The notes under the pieces: model-generated | The model's database searches: none | Told to the model about the DNA's origin: nothing | Seen by the model: only the letters and a program-made list of their open reading frames with translations | DNA from: an uncultured Oscillospiraceae bacterium | GTDB lineage: Bacteria > Bacillota > Clostridia > Oscillospirales > Oscillospiraceae | Assembly (NCBI GenBank): GCA_934630495.1 | Contig: CAKTVW010000004.1 | Coordinates: 15,141-79,140 of the forward strand | Length of the DNA stretch: 64,000 nt | Direction of reading: 5' to 3' | Made by a program: the position numbers and the translations under genes | Shown here: piece by piece, positions 47,808-58,300 of the stretch | Position numbering within the stretch: the stretch's first letter is position 1 | Layout: each line of letters begins with the position of its first letter

Positions 47808-47860
47808 GTATAGTCCCGAGGTGCTTTCGCACCCCGAAAATCTGAAAGGAGAAATTGAAA

Positions 47861-49003
47861 ATGAAAAGATTTGCTGCATTGGTAATGGCTGCGGCCATGG
47901 TCATGTGCTTGTTTGTCGGCTGCGGGACCGACTCCGGCTTTGACGGGAAAACGGTCAAGCTCGGCTTCAGCGGTCCGCTTACCGGCGACGCTGCGATGTA
48001 CGGAAACAGCGCAAAGAACGGCGTTGAGCTGGCAATCGATGAGATCAATGCGCTCGGCGGCATTCAGTTCGAGCTGAATGCAAAGGACGACGCCAACGAC
48101 GAGGAAAAGGCGGTAAACGCCTACAACAGCCTGAAGGACTGGGGAATGCAGGCAATGATCGGCGCGGTCACCACGACGCCCTGTATTGCCGTAGCGTCGG
48201 AGGCATATCGCGATCGGATTTTCTGCCTTACGCCGTCCGCATCCTCCACGGAGGTCACCGAGGGGAAGGACAATGTGTTCCAGCTCTGCTTTACCGACCC
48301 CAATCAGGGCACTGCTTCCGCCCGCTACATTCAGGAACACATGCCGAACGCAAAGATCGCCGTGATCTATGATAATTCCAGCGCTTATTCCACGGGCATT
48401 TACCACAATTTCGCGGCGGAGGCGAAAACGCTCGGCTTGAATGTCGTCTCCGAAACGACCTGCAATGCCGATACCGTCGATTATACCGTGCAGCTTGACG
48501 ACGCACGAAACAACGGTGCTGATCTGGTATTCCTTCCGATCTACTGCACGCCCGCGTCTGCGATCCTGAATCAGGCCAACAGCGACGGCTACCGCCCCGT
48601 ATTCTTCGGCGTGGACGGCATGGACGGCATCCTCGCCATTGACGGCTTTAACCGAGAGCTGGCCGAGGGCGTAATGCTGCTGACACCGTTCGCAGCCGAC
48701 GCCGCCGACGATCGTACGGTGAGCTTCGTGAAGGCCTACCGCGCGGCCTATGGCGAAACGCCCTCGCAGTTTGCAGCAGACGGCTACGACTGCGTTTACG
48801 CGATCTATGAAGCTTTGACAAACGCGAATCTTCCCGCAGGGACGAGCAGAGAGGATTTCTGCAGCGCAATGATCGCGCAGTTTACGACCATGCGCTTCTC
48901 CGGCCTCACCGGCTCCGACATGACATGGAACGTCGGCGGCGAAGTCGATAAGGCTCCGGCAGCCGTCGTCATCAAGGACGGCGTCTACGTCGATGCGGGC
49001 TGA
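47861..49003 (+). CDS. livJ: Branched-chain amino acid ABC transporter substrate-binding lipoprotein
   Basis: The product is 380 residues. A type II signal peptide (KRFAALVMAAAMVMCLFVGCG) puts the lipidated Cys at residue 21. The mature part is a periplasmic-binding-protein type I fold: VKLGFSGPLTGDAAMYGNSAKNGVELAIDEIN, then KDDANDEEKAVNAYN. This is the LivJ/LivK pattern; it captures Ile, Leu, Val or related amino acids at the cell surface. A TTG two codons upstream is in frame, but the ATG at 47861 is better placed from AAAGGAG. It is the first gene after the terminator. Confidence 0.93.
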   Translation: MKRFAALVMAAAMVMCLFVGCGTDSGFDGKTVKLGFSGPLTGDAAMYGNSAKNGVELAIDEINALGGIQFELNAKDDANDEEKAVNAYNSLKDWGMQAMIGAVTTTPCIAVASEAYRDRIFCLTPSASSTEVTEGKDNVFQLCFTDPNQGTASARYIQEHMPNAKIAVIYDNSSAYSTGIYHNFAAEAKTLGLNVVSETTCNADTVDYTVQLDDARNNGADLVFLPIYCTPASAILNQANSDGYRPVFFGVDGMDGILAIDGFNRELAEGVMLLTPFAADAADDRTVSFVKAYRAAYGETPSQFAADGYDCVYAIYEALTNANLPAGTSREDFCSAMIAQFTTMRFSGLTGSDMTWNVGGEVDKAPAAVVIKDGVYVDAG

Positions 49004-49081
49004 CACGGCGGTCGTTTCGGACGTCGTTCGCGGCTTCCTCGCTCCGACTGATACCAATCATTATCCGGCGGGAGGGTCTCT

Positions 49082-49963
49082 ATGTATTTTCTGTCAAAAG
49101 TCATCGACGGCATAAGCCTCGGCAGTATCTATGCCATTATCGCGCTTGGCTATACCATGGTCTACGGCATTGCAAAAATGCTGAATTTTGCGCACGGCGA
49201 TGTCATTATGGTCGGCGGATATATTTGCTTTATTGCAATGAATCAGCTCGGTTTTTCTCCGCTCGCAGCGCTTGCAATGGCAATGGCGGTTTGTACGCTG
49301 CTGGGCGTGCTGATCGAACGGCTTGCCTACAAGCCGCTTCGCGCGGCATCGTCTTTAGCGGTGTTGATCACGGCGATCGGCGTGAGCTATCTGCTGCAAA
49401 ACATAGCGCAGCTTATCTGGTCGTCCAGCAAAAAATCCTTTACCGTCGATCTCAGCTTTGCCGATATTTCGCTTTTCGGCGGGAAGCTGCACATTGAAGG
49501 CGTGGCGGTGTGCGCGATTTTGGCATGTGTGCTGGTAATGACGCTGCTGACGGCGTTCATCGGGCATACCAAGACCGGCAAGGCGATGCGCGCCGTAGCG
49601 GAGGATAAGAGCGCCGCAGAGCTGATGGGCATCAGCGTCAACCGCACGATCTCCGTGACCTTTGCGATCGGCTCGACCCTCGCGGCGATCGCGGGCCTGC
49701 TCTTCTGCGCAAAGACCTCCACGCTTTCCCCGACAACCGGTTCGCTTCCCGGCATCAAGGCGTTTACCGCCGCCGTCCTGGGCGGCATTGGCTCGATCCC
49801 CGGAGCGCTGCTGGGCGGACTGCTTCTCGGCGTGATCGAAATTTTCAGCGCCGAGTATATCAGTGACCAGCTCAAGGACGCCATCGTATTTGCCGTCCTG
49901 ATCGTTATTCTGCTGGTCAAGCCGAACGGCCTGCTCGGGAAAAAGACGACAGAGAAAGTGTGA
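49082..49963 (+). CDS. livH: Branched-chain amino acid ABC transporter permease LivH
   Basis: The product is 293 residues with about eight membrane helices. It shows the LivH pattern ISLGSIYAIIALGYTMVYGIAKMLNFAHGD, the cytoplasmic coupling segment GKAMRAVAEDKSAAELMGI and GIKAFTAAVLGGIGSIPGALLGG. It forms the membrane channel with LivM. GGGAGG precedes the ATG, 78 bases after livJ. Confidence 0.95.
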   Translation: MYFLSKVIDGISLGSIYAIIALGYTMVYGIAKMLNFAHGDVIMVGGYICFIAMNQLGFSPLAALAMAMAVCTLLGVLIERLAYKPLRAASSLAVLITAIGVSYLLQNIAQLIWSSSKKSFTVDLSFADISLFGGKLHIEGVAVCAILACVLVMTLLTAFIGHTKTGKAMRAVAEDKSAAELMGISVNRTISVTFAIGSTLAAIAGLLFCAKTSTLSPTTGSLPGIKAFTAAVLGGIGSIPGALLGGLLLGVIEIFSAEYISDQLKDAIVFAVLIVILLVKPNGLLGKKTTEKV

Positions 49964-49974
49964 GGTGAGGGAAG

Positions 49975-51024
49975 ATGCTTCGTTCTAAAACTACGAGAAA
50001 GAATCTTGTGACCCTTTCCGGCGTTGCGGCGGCGTATATTCTGATGCTCGTCCTCGACGGCACCCATTCGCTTTCGTCGGCGGTCAGCGGGGCTCTGATC
50101 CCGATCAGCGCATATATCGTTATGGCGCTGTCACTGAATCTGACGGTGGGCATTCTGGGTGAGCTGAGTCTCGGTCATGCCGGGTTTATGAGCATCGGCG
50201 CCTTTTCCGCCGCCGTCGCCTCCGCAGGCCTGGGACAATATATCCACAGTCCCGTTTTGCTGATGATCCTCTGCCTGCTCATCGGCGGAATCCTCGCCGG
50301 AATCGTCGGCTTCCTGATCGGCATTCCCGTTCTGCGCCTGAAGGGCGACTATCTCGCCATCGTGACGCTTGCGTTCGGTGAGATCATCCGCAATATTGTC
50401 AGCACGCTGTATGTAGAGCTGCGCGACGGTGCGCTGCATTTTTCGCTGTTTAACAAAAGTGAGACTGCTTCCGGTAAGTTCCTGATCGAAGGACCGCAGG
50501 GCGCAAGCGTGACGCACCGCATCTCCACCCTCGGCTTCGGCTTCGCGCTTGTCATGGTGACGCTGATCGTCATTATGAATCTGGTCCACAGCAGGGAAGG
50601 ACGCGCGATCCAAGCGATCCGAGACGACCCGATCGCAGCAGGCTCCGTCGGACTGAACATCACGGCGTATAAGATGAAGGCGTTTGTGATCTCGGCTGCC
50701 TTCGCGGGAATGGCGGGCGTGCTGTTCGCCTTGAACATCAGCACCTTCCAAGCCGGTAAATTCGGTTTTAATCAGTCCATTGCCGTGCTGGTCATGGTCG
50801 TTCTGGGCGGCATGGGAAATCTGCGCGGATGCGTCATCGCGGCAGTCGCCGTTAAGCTGCTGGAGCTGGTGCTGCTGGACTTCGCGGATATTTGGATGCT
50901 CATTTACGCGGTCGTTCTGATTGCCGTGATGCTGCTCGGCTCCAATGCGCGCGTCAAGCAGCTTCGGGCAATGCTTTCCGCAAAGCTCCGCCGTAATGCC
51001 GGACGAAAGGAGGCCGTAAAATGA
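49975..51024 (+). CDS. livM: Branched-chain amino acid ABC transporter permease LivM
   Basis: The product is 349 residues, multispanning. Motifs include LSLNLTVGILGELSLGHAGFMSIGAF, GIPVLRLKGDYLAIVTLAFGEIIRN and the coupling helix GRAIQAIRDDPIAAGSVGLN. It pairs with LivH. The basic C-terminal tail (KLRRNAGRKEAVK) overlaps livG by 4 bases. Confidence 0.95.
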   Translation: MLRSKTTRKNLVTLSGVAAAYILMLVLDGTHSLSSAVSGALIPISAYIVMALSLNLTVGILGELSLGHAGFMSIGAFSAAVASAGLGQYIHSPVLLMILCLLIGGILAGIVGFLIGIPVLRLKGDYLAIVTLAFGEIIRNIVSTLYVELRDGALHFSLFNKSETASGKFLIEGPQGASVTHRISTLGFGFALVMVTLIVIMNLVHSREGRAIQAIRDDPIAAGSVGLNITAYKMKAFVISAAFAGMAGVLFALNISTFQAGKFGFNQSIAVLVMVVLGGMGNLRGCVIAAVAVKLLELVLLDFADIWMLIYAVVLIAVMLLGSNARVKQLRAMLSAKLRRNAGRKEAVK

Positions 51025-51878
51025 GCGAACAGAGAACAAAAATGGTGCCGGTGCCGACCGAATCCATTATCCCGGAGCGCGATCTGGGCAAGCTGCCCGT
51101 TCTTGACATTCGGAACCTCGGCATTGATTTCGGCGGCCTGACGGCGGTGGACAGCTTTACTTTGACGATCGGCGCAACGGAAATTGCCGGTCTGATCGGC
51201 CCGAACGGCGCGGGAAAGACCACGATCTTTAATCTCCTGACAAATGTTTATCAGCCGACGCGCGGCTCGATCCTCGTGCGCGGCATCGACACCAAGGGAA
51301 TGACGACGGCGCAGGTCAATCGGATGGGCGTGGCGCGGACCTTTCAGAATATCCGCCTCTTCGGCGGCATGTCGGTGATCGATAATGTCAAGGTCGGGAT
51401 GCACAACAGCATCCGCTGCTCCTTTGCCTCGTCGATCCTGCATCTTCCTTTCTACTACCGCGCTGAGCGGACCGCCTCCGAACGCTGCATGGAGCTGCTG
51501 GATTTCATGGGCCTTGCGGATATGGCGAAGCAGCAGGCTTCGTCCTTGCCCTACGGCGCGCAGAGACGGCTGGAGATCGTCCGCGCGCTTGCGACCGACC
51601 CGTCGATCATCCTGCTCGACGAGCCTGCCGCCGGCATGAATCCGTCCGAGACATCCAAGCTGATGGAACAGATTCGAAAAATTCGCGATACCTTCCATAT
51701 TGCGATCATGCTGATCGAACACGACATGAATCTCGTTATGGGCGTCTGCGAGGGCATCGCGGTCGTAAATTACGGCAGGATCATTGCCAAGGGAACGCCG
51801 GAACAGATCTGCAGCGATCCGGTCGTGATCGAGGCGTATCTGGGCAAGAAGGGAGCGGCGGCACATGCTGAAGGTTGA
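51021..51878 (+). CDS. livG: Branched-chain amino acid ABC transporter ATP-binding protein LivG
   Basis: The product is 285 residues. Walker A GPNGAGKTTIFN (residues ~64-75) is preceded by an unusual ~30-residue N-terminal extension (TKMVPVPTESIIPERD). The signature region is ASSLPYGAQRRLEI, a LivG-type variant of LSGGQ, and Walker B is ILLDEPAAGMNP. It powers transport with LivF. The start has AAAGGAGG upstream. Confidence 0.95.
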   Translation: MSEQRTKMVPVPTESIIPERDLGKLPVLDIRNLGIDFGGLTAVDSFTLTIGATEIAGLIGPNGAGKTTIFNLLTNVYQPTRGSILVRGIDTKGMTTAQVNRMGVARTFQNIRLFGGMSVIDNVKVGMHNSIRCSFASSILHLPFYYRAERTASERCMELLDFMGLADMAKQQASSLPYGAQRRLEIVRALATDPSIILLDEPAAGMNPSETSKLMEQIRKIRDTFHIAIMLIEHDMNLVMGVCEGIAVVNYGRIIAKGTPEQICSDPVVIEAYLGKKGAAAHAEG

Positions 51879-52563
51879 GAATATCCATGTCTATTACGGT
51901 GCGATTCATGCGATCAAGGACGTGTCCTTCGAGGTCAACGAGGGAGAGACCGTTGCGCTGATCGGCGCGAACGGGGCAGGGAAGTCAACGACCTTAAAGA
52001 CCGTTTCGGGCCTGATGCACCCCGCGAGCGGCACCATTCATTTCCTGGGAAAAGATATCACGCACACCGAAGCACACAAGCTTGTGGCCTGCGGCTTGGC
52101 TCATGTCCCGGAGGGGCGGCGGATCTTTCAGCAAATGACCGTGCTGGAAAATCTGGAAATGGGCGCGTTTACACGCAAGGGAAAGCTCGACGATGCCTTG
52201 GAAAACGTTTTCGCCCATTTCCAGCGTCTGGCGGAGCGCCGCAAGCAAATCGCGGGGACCCTCTCCGGCGGCGAACAGCAGATGCTGGCCATGGGACGCG
52301 CAATGATGATCTCACCGAAGCTTCTGATGCTCGACGAGCCGTCGATGGGACTTGCACCGATCCTTGTTGAACAAATTTTCGATATGATTCGCGAATTGAA
52401 GGAGAGCGGCACCACGATCTTGCTGGTCGAGCAGAACGCGGGAATGGCTCTTGACATTGCGGATCGGGCCTATGTTCTGGAAACCGGGCGCATTACGATC
52501 TCGGGCACCGGCGCGGAGCTTTCCAGCAGCGAGGAGGTCAAAAGGGCCTACCTCGGCGGCTGA
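51865..52563 (+). CDS. livF: Branched-chain amino acid ABC transporter ATP-binding protein LivF
   Basis: The product is 232 residues. It has the LivF start LKVENIHVYYGAIHAIKDVSFEV, Walker A GANGAGKSTTLK, signature LSGGEQQMLAMGRAM and Walker B LLMLDEPSMGLAP. It overlaps livG by 14 bases and ends the operon 39 bases before a strong terminator. Confidence 0.96.
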   Translation: MLKVENIHVYYGAIHAIKDVSFEVNEGETVALIGANGAGKSTTLKTVSGLMHPASGTIHFLGKDITHTEAHKLVACGLAHVPEGRRIFQQMTVLENLEMGAFTRKGKLDDALENVFAHFQRLAERRKQIAGTLSGGEQQMLAMGRAMMISPKLLMLDEPSMGLAPILVEQIFDMIRELKESGTTILLVEQNAGMALDIADRAYVLETGRITISGTGAELSSSEEVKRAYLGG

Positions 52564-52601
52564 ATTATAATAAAGGCACAATTTAAGATAAACGGCACAA
52601 A

Positions 52602-52648
52602 AAATCCGCTCACGGTCGCAATGACCGTGAGCGGATTTGTGACATTTT
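52602..52648. terminator. Intrinsic terminator after livF
   Basis: AAATCCGCTCACGGTC (52602-52617) pairs perfectly (16 bp) with GACCGTGAGCGGATTT (52623-52638) around a 5-base loop. A run of six T follows at about 52645, and four A precede the stem, so it could also serve the convergent minus-strand SLH gene. Confidence 0.88.
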
Positions 52649-52716
52649 TTCATATTTTGCTGAAATAACAAGCAGCCCGCCTAATTCACCGATGGATACT
52701 TCCTAGCCGATCGCAC

Positions 52717-55332
52717 TTAATTGGGCAGGCACGTCCGATACAGGAATGTCACAACCTGTGCACGGGTACAGGTATCATCCGGGCTGAATGTGCTTGCACT
52801 CGTTCCGGAGGTTACGCCGTTTTCCGCTGCCCACAGGACTGCCTTTGCATAATATGCGCTCTTGTAAACATCGTTAAAGGGATTGTTTGCCGCAATCGGT
52901 TCAGGCTGCCCTTTATAGCGCCAGAGGAAGGTGACGATCTGTGCCCTTGTACAGGTATCGTCCGGGCTGAATGTCGTTGCAGATGTGCCGGCCGTGATTC
53001 CCTTTTCGACTGCCCACAAAACCGCGCTGTAGTAATATGTGCCTTTTGCAACGTCCGTAAACGGATTATTACTCGTCGTCGGGGCCGGTTCTCCTGCGGT
53101 TCTCCACAGGAAGGTCACAACCTGCGCGCGGGTGCAGCCGACTGTCGGGCTGAACGTCGTCGCGCTCGTTCCGGCCGTGATCCCGTTTTCCACCGCCCAT
53201 AGGACTGCGTCGTAATAATACTCGCCCTCTCGCACGTCCACGAATGGGTTGACCGTCGGCTTGGGACGTTCGAGCTTCGGCGTTTTCACGGTTTTCGTCT
53301 GCGCGGCAAACGCCGGATTTCGGAAGGTCACGGCATACGTGATCTCGCCCTCGGCCTCGTAGGTCGCTTCCTTCGTCACGGCAGATGTGGCTGTTGCCGT
53401 TTCGCGTTCGACGTGCGACGCGTTCCGCTTGCAGGCCCGCGTCGCCGTGACCGAGCCGTTATCGTCCGCCCAGACGTAGGCCGCGTCCGCCCAGTCATGC
53501 CCCAACGCAGGAACGGTTCTCTGTGCAACCTTATAGTCACAGCGAGTGCAGTGCTTTCCTTCGGTCAGGCCGCTTTCGGTACAGGTCGCCGCAACGGCGG
53601 CATCGGTCACCATGTCATGGCCCAGCTTCGGCGTGACCTCCTGCGCAATCTTATAATCGCACCGCGTACAGTGGCTGCCCTCGGTCAGGCCGGTTGCGGT
53701 GCACGTCGCCGCAACGGCCGCGTCGACCACAATGTCGTGCGGGATTTTGTCGATTTCGCGCGTTTCCGTCCTGTTGCAGACGGCGCAGGAGCGAATTTCC
53801 GCGCCGGTTTCGGCACAGGTCGCCGTCTTCGTGACCGTCCACGCGCTCCATGTATGCGCCGCAAGGTCCTTCTTCTCGCCGCAGACGGCGCATTCATACC
53901 AGTGACCGTCGCCGTCGTGCTTCCAACCGCTCCATGTGTGGTCCGCCTTTTCCAGCGTTTGCCGTTCTTCCTTGCCGCAGGCGGCGCAGTGATGCAGGAT
54001 CACGCCCTCCTCGGCGCAGGTCGCCTCCTGCACGGTAACAGCAAAAATGCAATTGCTGTCCGTGACATATTCCAGCGTCACCGGGGCAAAATCTATGTCC
54101 ACCACGCCGGTTGCCGTGCTTGTGATTTGGTAATGCGCAGCGGGCGATCGGAGCGGCTTCCATGTGATTTCCACCAGCGGGAGGTCCGCGTCGGCTGCGC
54201 CGCTTTGATTGATGTAGGAAAAGCGGATTTTCCCCTCTGCGTAATTCTCGTTCACGACGATCATCGCGTTTGTGCCCTCCGCCTGCTGCACATGAACACA
54301 GCGCAGAGTCTCCGGGTCGTAGGAGATCGTAAAGTCCGCCGCAGCGACCGGCGCCCCGGCTTCGAGATAAAACACAGACTTACTCTGTTCGCCGACGACC
54401 ATCTTTTCCGTTTTCAGGTACGCATCCGGATAGTCGATTACTTCCGGCAGCTTTTGCAGCGTCAGCGACCGGGAATAGGAGTCGGGCAGATAGGCGCTAA
54501 GATCCTCGCGGTAGACGTTCGCGGCCTGCACCGCGACGCTCGTCGTCGCATCCACGTCCGCAAGGACGCGGAGCTTCACCGTAAACAGTGAATAGGACGA
54601 CAACGCTTTGCTGCCCGCATACACGAACCGCACCTGCCCCAAAATGGAGGTATTCACGGAGCATTGGCCCTTCGCCAGTTCCGAAGCCGGTTCGACGGTC
54701 TCCACTGCAAACAGTGTATGGTCATATGTGACTGTGAAATCGCCGCTGACAAAGCTCATGGAGTTGCTGTTTTTCACCTGATAGGACAGGACATCGTCCT
54801 TTTGCAGCGTCGTTCGGTCCATGTCGGCGTAGAGCGCGAAACGTTCGGTCGGCGTGGAGCGCTGAATCGTGACCGCGCCGTCCGTACTACCGATGGCTGC
54901 CGCAGAGAGGTCGGAGTCATAGGCATCGCCGATGGCGACCTTGATCGGGTACGTCCCGGCAGCGGCATCGGCCGACGTGCGGAAGCTGAGCGTCAGAAGC
55001 GCCCCGCTGCCGCTGATACCGTTCAATGACATAGCCTCGACCCGAATCGTACCGACCTCGCTGGTGTTGACGGAGGTCTGCGCCTGTGCGAGCAATGCGC
55101 CGTTCGTGGCGCTGTTCAGCGTCAGAACGGAAGCATCATAGTAAATAAATAGTTCTAACGTTGCAATATTCTTAAAATTCGCCGCATTTATCGTCACCGT
55201 GGCGGTGCTGCCCGCTGTGACGGTCACGGAATCGGCGGTGACCACCTGCCCGGCGGCAGCACCGGCCGAGGTCGGTACTGCCGCAAGAAGAAGGCAGAGC
55301 GTCAGAAGCCATGCCAAGATTCGTTTTCTCAT
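52717..55332 (-). CDS. Cohesin-like/SLH surface scaffold protein
   Basis: The product is 871 residues, exported and cell-wall bound. A signal peptide (residues 1-26) is followed by three beta-sandwich modules with cohesin-type sequence at ~28-150 (TATVTINAANFKNIATLELFIYYDASVL), ~155-285 and ~300-430. Residues ~430-640 carry paired CxxC repeats (CAACGKEE, CAVCGEKK, CAVCNRTE, and two near-identical CTRCDYK units). Residues ~690-871 hold three SLH repeats (GTSATTFSPDDTCTRAQ...FLWR), which bind secondary wall polymer. The gene lies 15 bases after the dockerin subtilase gene and is co-transcribed with it. This is the pairing of an anchoring scaffoldin with a dockerin enzyme. The cohesin assignment is by eye and divergent. 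Confidence 0.8.
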   Translation of the reverse strand: MRKRILAWLLTLCLLLAAVPTSAGAAAGQVVTADSVTVTAGSTATVTINAANFKNIATLELFIYYDASVLTLNSATNGALLAQAQTSVNTSEVGTIRVEAMSLNGISGSGALLTLSFRTSADAAAGTYPIKVAIGDAYDSDLSAAAIGSTDGAVTIQRSTPTERFALYADMDRTTLQKDDVLSYQVKNSNSMSFVSGDFTVTYDHTLFAVETVEPASELAKGQCSVNTSILGQVRFVYAGSKALSSYSLFTVKLRVLADVDATTSVAVQAANVYREDLSAYLPDSYSRSLTLQKLPEVIDYPDAYLKTEKMVVGEQSKSVFYLEAGAPVAAADFTISYDPETLRCVHVQQAEGTNAMIVVNENYAEGKIRFSYINQSGAADADLPLVEITWKPLRSPAAHYQITSTATGVVDIDFAPVTLEYVTDSNCIFAVTVQEATCAEEGVILHHCAACGKEERQTLEKADHTWSGWKHDGDGHWYECAVCGEKKDLAAHTWSAWTVTKTATCAETGAEIRSCAVCNRTETREIDKIPHDIVVDAAVAATCTATGLTEGSHCTRCDYKIAQEVTPKLGHDMVTDAAVAATCTESGLTEGKHCTRCDYKVAQRTVPALGHDWADAAYVWADDNGSVTATRACKRNASHVERETATATSAVTKEATYEAEGEITYAVTFRNPAFAAQTKTVKTPKLERPKPTVNPFVDVREGEYYYDAVLWAVENGITAGTSATTFSPTVGCTRAQVVTFLWRTAGEPAPTTSNNPFTDVAKGTYYYSAVLWAVEKGITAGTSATTFSPDDTCTRAQIVTFLWRYKGQPEPIAANNPFNDVYKSAYYAKAVLWAAENGVTSGTSASTFSPDDTCTRAQVVTFLYRTCLPN

Positions 55333-55347
55333 TGCATTGCTCCCGTC

Positions 55348-58300
55348 TTACATTTTCAGCGAACCGACCACGCCGCTGACGTATTGCAGAATGCGCAGTG
55401 CCTCCGCTGCCTGAAGCGTGCCGTCGCCGTTCAGGTCGGCGCGGGCGAACTGCTCCGCGGTCAGGTTCACCTTGTCGTTGATCGCGTAAAGCACCAGCAC
55501 TGCATCCAGATTCGTGATCTTGCCGTCGCCGTCGACATCGCCGAGGGCGTTTTCGTCGATCGCCTCCTGCACCAGCACGGCAAACGGTTCTTCAGCGCTG
55601 CCCTTGAAGGTGGACGAAACGCCGTCGCTGGCCTCAAGGTAGTATTCGATGCCGTCGAGCGTCACGTTGCCCGCCGGGATGATGGCGGAATACTTGTCAT
55701 TGAGCTTGTTCATGAGGATGGTCTTCCACTCAGATGTGCCGGTGACGCGGTAGTAGAGATTTGCGTAAGCGATGTTCAGGTTGTCCGTGATCGTTGCGGT
55801 CAGGACGAGGTTCGCGCCGGTAAAGGCGTTGCCGACGGGGCTGTGGTAGATGTTCGGGGCCATTGTGTCCTTGCTCATGATGACGATCTTGCCGGAGGGG
55901 ATGGACTCGGACAGGTCGGTCTGCACGACCGTGAAGTTGTAGTAGTAGATCACGCCCGGCTCGACGGTGTCGTCGAACCACGTCATGGTATCGGCGGGGA
56001 TGACGGTCTTGTTGAGCTTGGTATACAGGCCGTCCTCGGCGGTGGAGCGGTAGACGTTGTAGCCCATCAGGGTCGTAAAGTCGTCCTGCGTCCACGTCAG
56101 CTCGATGCCGGTGTCCGTGGCGTTGCCCTGCATGATGAGGGCCTGCGCGGCGGTCGTGTCGATGACGAAGCCAAAGCGGTGGCGGTCCGTTTGCAGATCG
56201 AGGTCGTCCGTTGCGGAGCGGCCGTTCGAGATGGTGAGGTATTCGATGCCGTTTTCGATCAGCGTGCTGACGGTGTAGGTGCCCTCCCATGTTCTCGCAT
56301 CGACGTAGCTGCCGCCGACCTCATAGTCGGCGTAGGGATAGGCCGAGCCGAAGGTCAGATTCAGCGGGATAGACGTGTCCATGTCGCGGTTGAAGCGGAC
56401 GCGGAAGGTCACCTTTTCGTTGCCGACGGTGGTGATCGCCTCGCCGTCCTTGTTCAGGATGGTCACGTCGGTGACGAACGGGAAGGTGTTCTCCGGCGCT
56501 TCGGTCAGGTACGGGGCGTACATCAGCCGGGCGTAGGTCGGCATATCCGCGTAGTCCACGATCTGGCGGCCGATGAGGCTTTCGTTCGTCGTGCCCCACC
56601 AGTTGCCGCCGAGGGGTATCTCGGTGTAGTTACCGGCTGTGACCGTCGTCAGGCGCAGCCAGTGCGACACGTCCGTATCGGTAGTCAGCGGGTTGATGAT
56701 GACGTTGCCGTTGAAATAGGGGTTATACTGCGTTTGCTTGAGATAGGTGTTGAAATCGGTCTCCAGCTGTTTGGGGGTCAGGATGCGCGTCACGCTCTCG
56801 TCGAGCTGAGATTCATGAATTTCTTCCGGCTCCGGTGTGTCGGGGGTCACACTCGGGGTGGGGACACAGGTAAAGGTGATGCGAATTTCTTCGGTATTCG
56901 TCCCGCCGCCCACAGCGGTCAGGCTGTTCGCCGGGAACACCAGCTCATAGGGCACACCCGCCGAGAAGCCGGACGCAAGGGTCACGGTCAGGTAGTTGTA
57001 GTCCGTGATCTCGCTCTGCGGCTTGGTCTGGCTGCCGTCCACATAGAGCTGCGGCGCAGCGGCGCGAAGCGCCCTGCTGAACGAAAGCGTCAGCGTATTA
57101 TCGGTAAGCACGGAATCCACCAGATTGCTCCCGGTAACGGAAACCGTATTCTCTCCGGCCGCGCCATCCTCTCCAACGATCACAAGCACTGCTGCCGAAA
57201 GGCCGCTGCGGGTGTCGGTGGCGATCACGCTGGCCATGCCTGCGGCTTTGGGCAGGAGCTTGCCGTTTTCGATCGCGACGACCGTTTCATCGGTAGAGCG
57301 CCATGCGAGGGAAAGCTCTGCGCCCTCGTCGGCGATCGCCGCCGGGAGGTCGGCCGCGCCGTTCTCGACGGAAACGCTGAAGGCCTCGCCGGCCAGCTCA
57401 AGCGTTTTTGCCTTTTGATAGACCGTTACGGTAACGGAAGCGGTCAGCGGCTGGCCGTCCGCGCCCGTCTCGGTGGACGTCGCGGTGATCACCGCCGTGC
57501 CGGAGGCGACGCCGGTCACGATGCCGTCCGCATCCACCGCCGCAATCTCCGGATGGTCCGAGGTATAGGTCAGCGAGCGGCGCGCCGTATCTTCGGGGGT
57601 AAATTCACACGCAAGCGCAAGCGTTTCGCCGATTGCAACCTCCGCCGTTTCCGTCGGGAAGGCGATGCCTTCCAGCGGCAGATAATCGCGGACATCGATT
57701 GTCACATAGTTCTTCACAGCGCGGTCGAGGGAGTAGACCCAAACATCCGCCGTGCCGCTCTCCACCGCCGTGACCAGACCGTTCTCGTCGACCGTAACGA
57801 CCCGCTCGTCGCTGCTCTCGTAGAGGAAGTTGTCCGGACTTAGCTGCTCCGGTTCGCTCAGCGGTGCAAGCTGGATTGTCATTTTATGGTCGATCATCAG
57901 CCGGTAGTTCCGGAAGGTGATCTTCTCCGGCAGGACCCTGCGGGGAAGCTCAAACAGCGCGTATTTGCTGGCTTGTGCAGTAAGCGTACCGCCTTTCGTC
58001 AAATAAATCGTATTGCCGTGGTAGCTGTCGGTAACACCCTCTTGCATCAGGTATTCCGGCAAATCGGAGCCATCGGCCATGACGTATTTCTCTTTGGTAC
58101 GGTCATAGGTAATTCCGATATCATAATTCGATCGATTCAGCTTACCCAGCACCCATTCCAGCTCCGCCTGCGTTTCAAAGACAACATAGTCTCCACCCAG
58201 CGAGCGGATATACGGCAGCACACCGTCTGTAATGCCTCCATACTGCTTCGTACAAACCACGTATGTGGTGCCGGTGGTGCTGTTGTAATATGTCGTAAAT

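Noticed and set aside
53520..53740. Repeated DNA in the scaffold gene resembling a CRISPR or tandem array
   Set aside because: The repeats encode in-frame CxxC protein units with no spacer pattern, so they are protein repeats.
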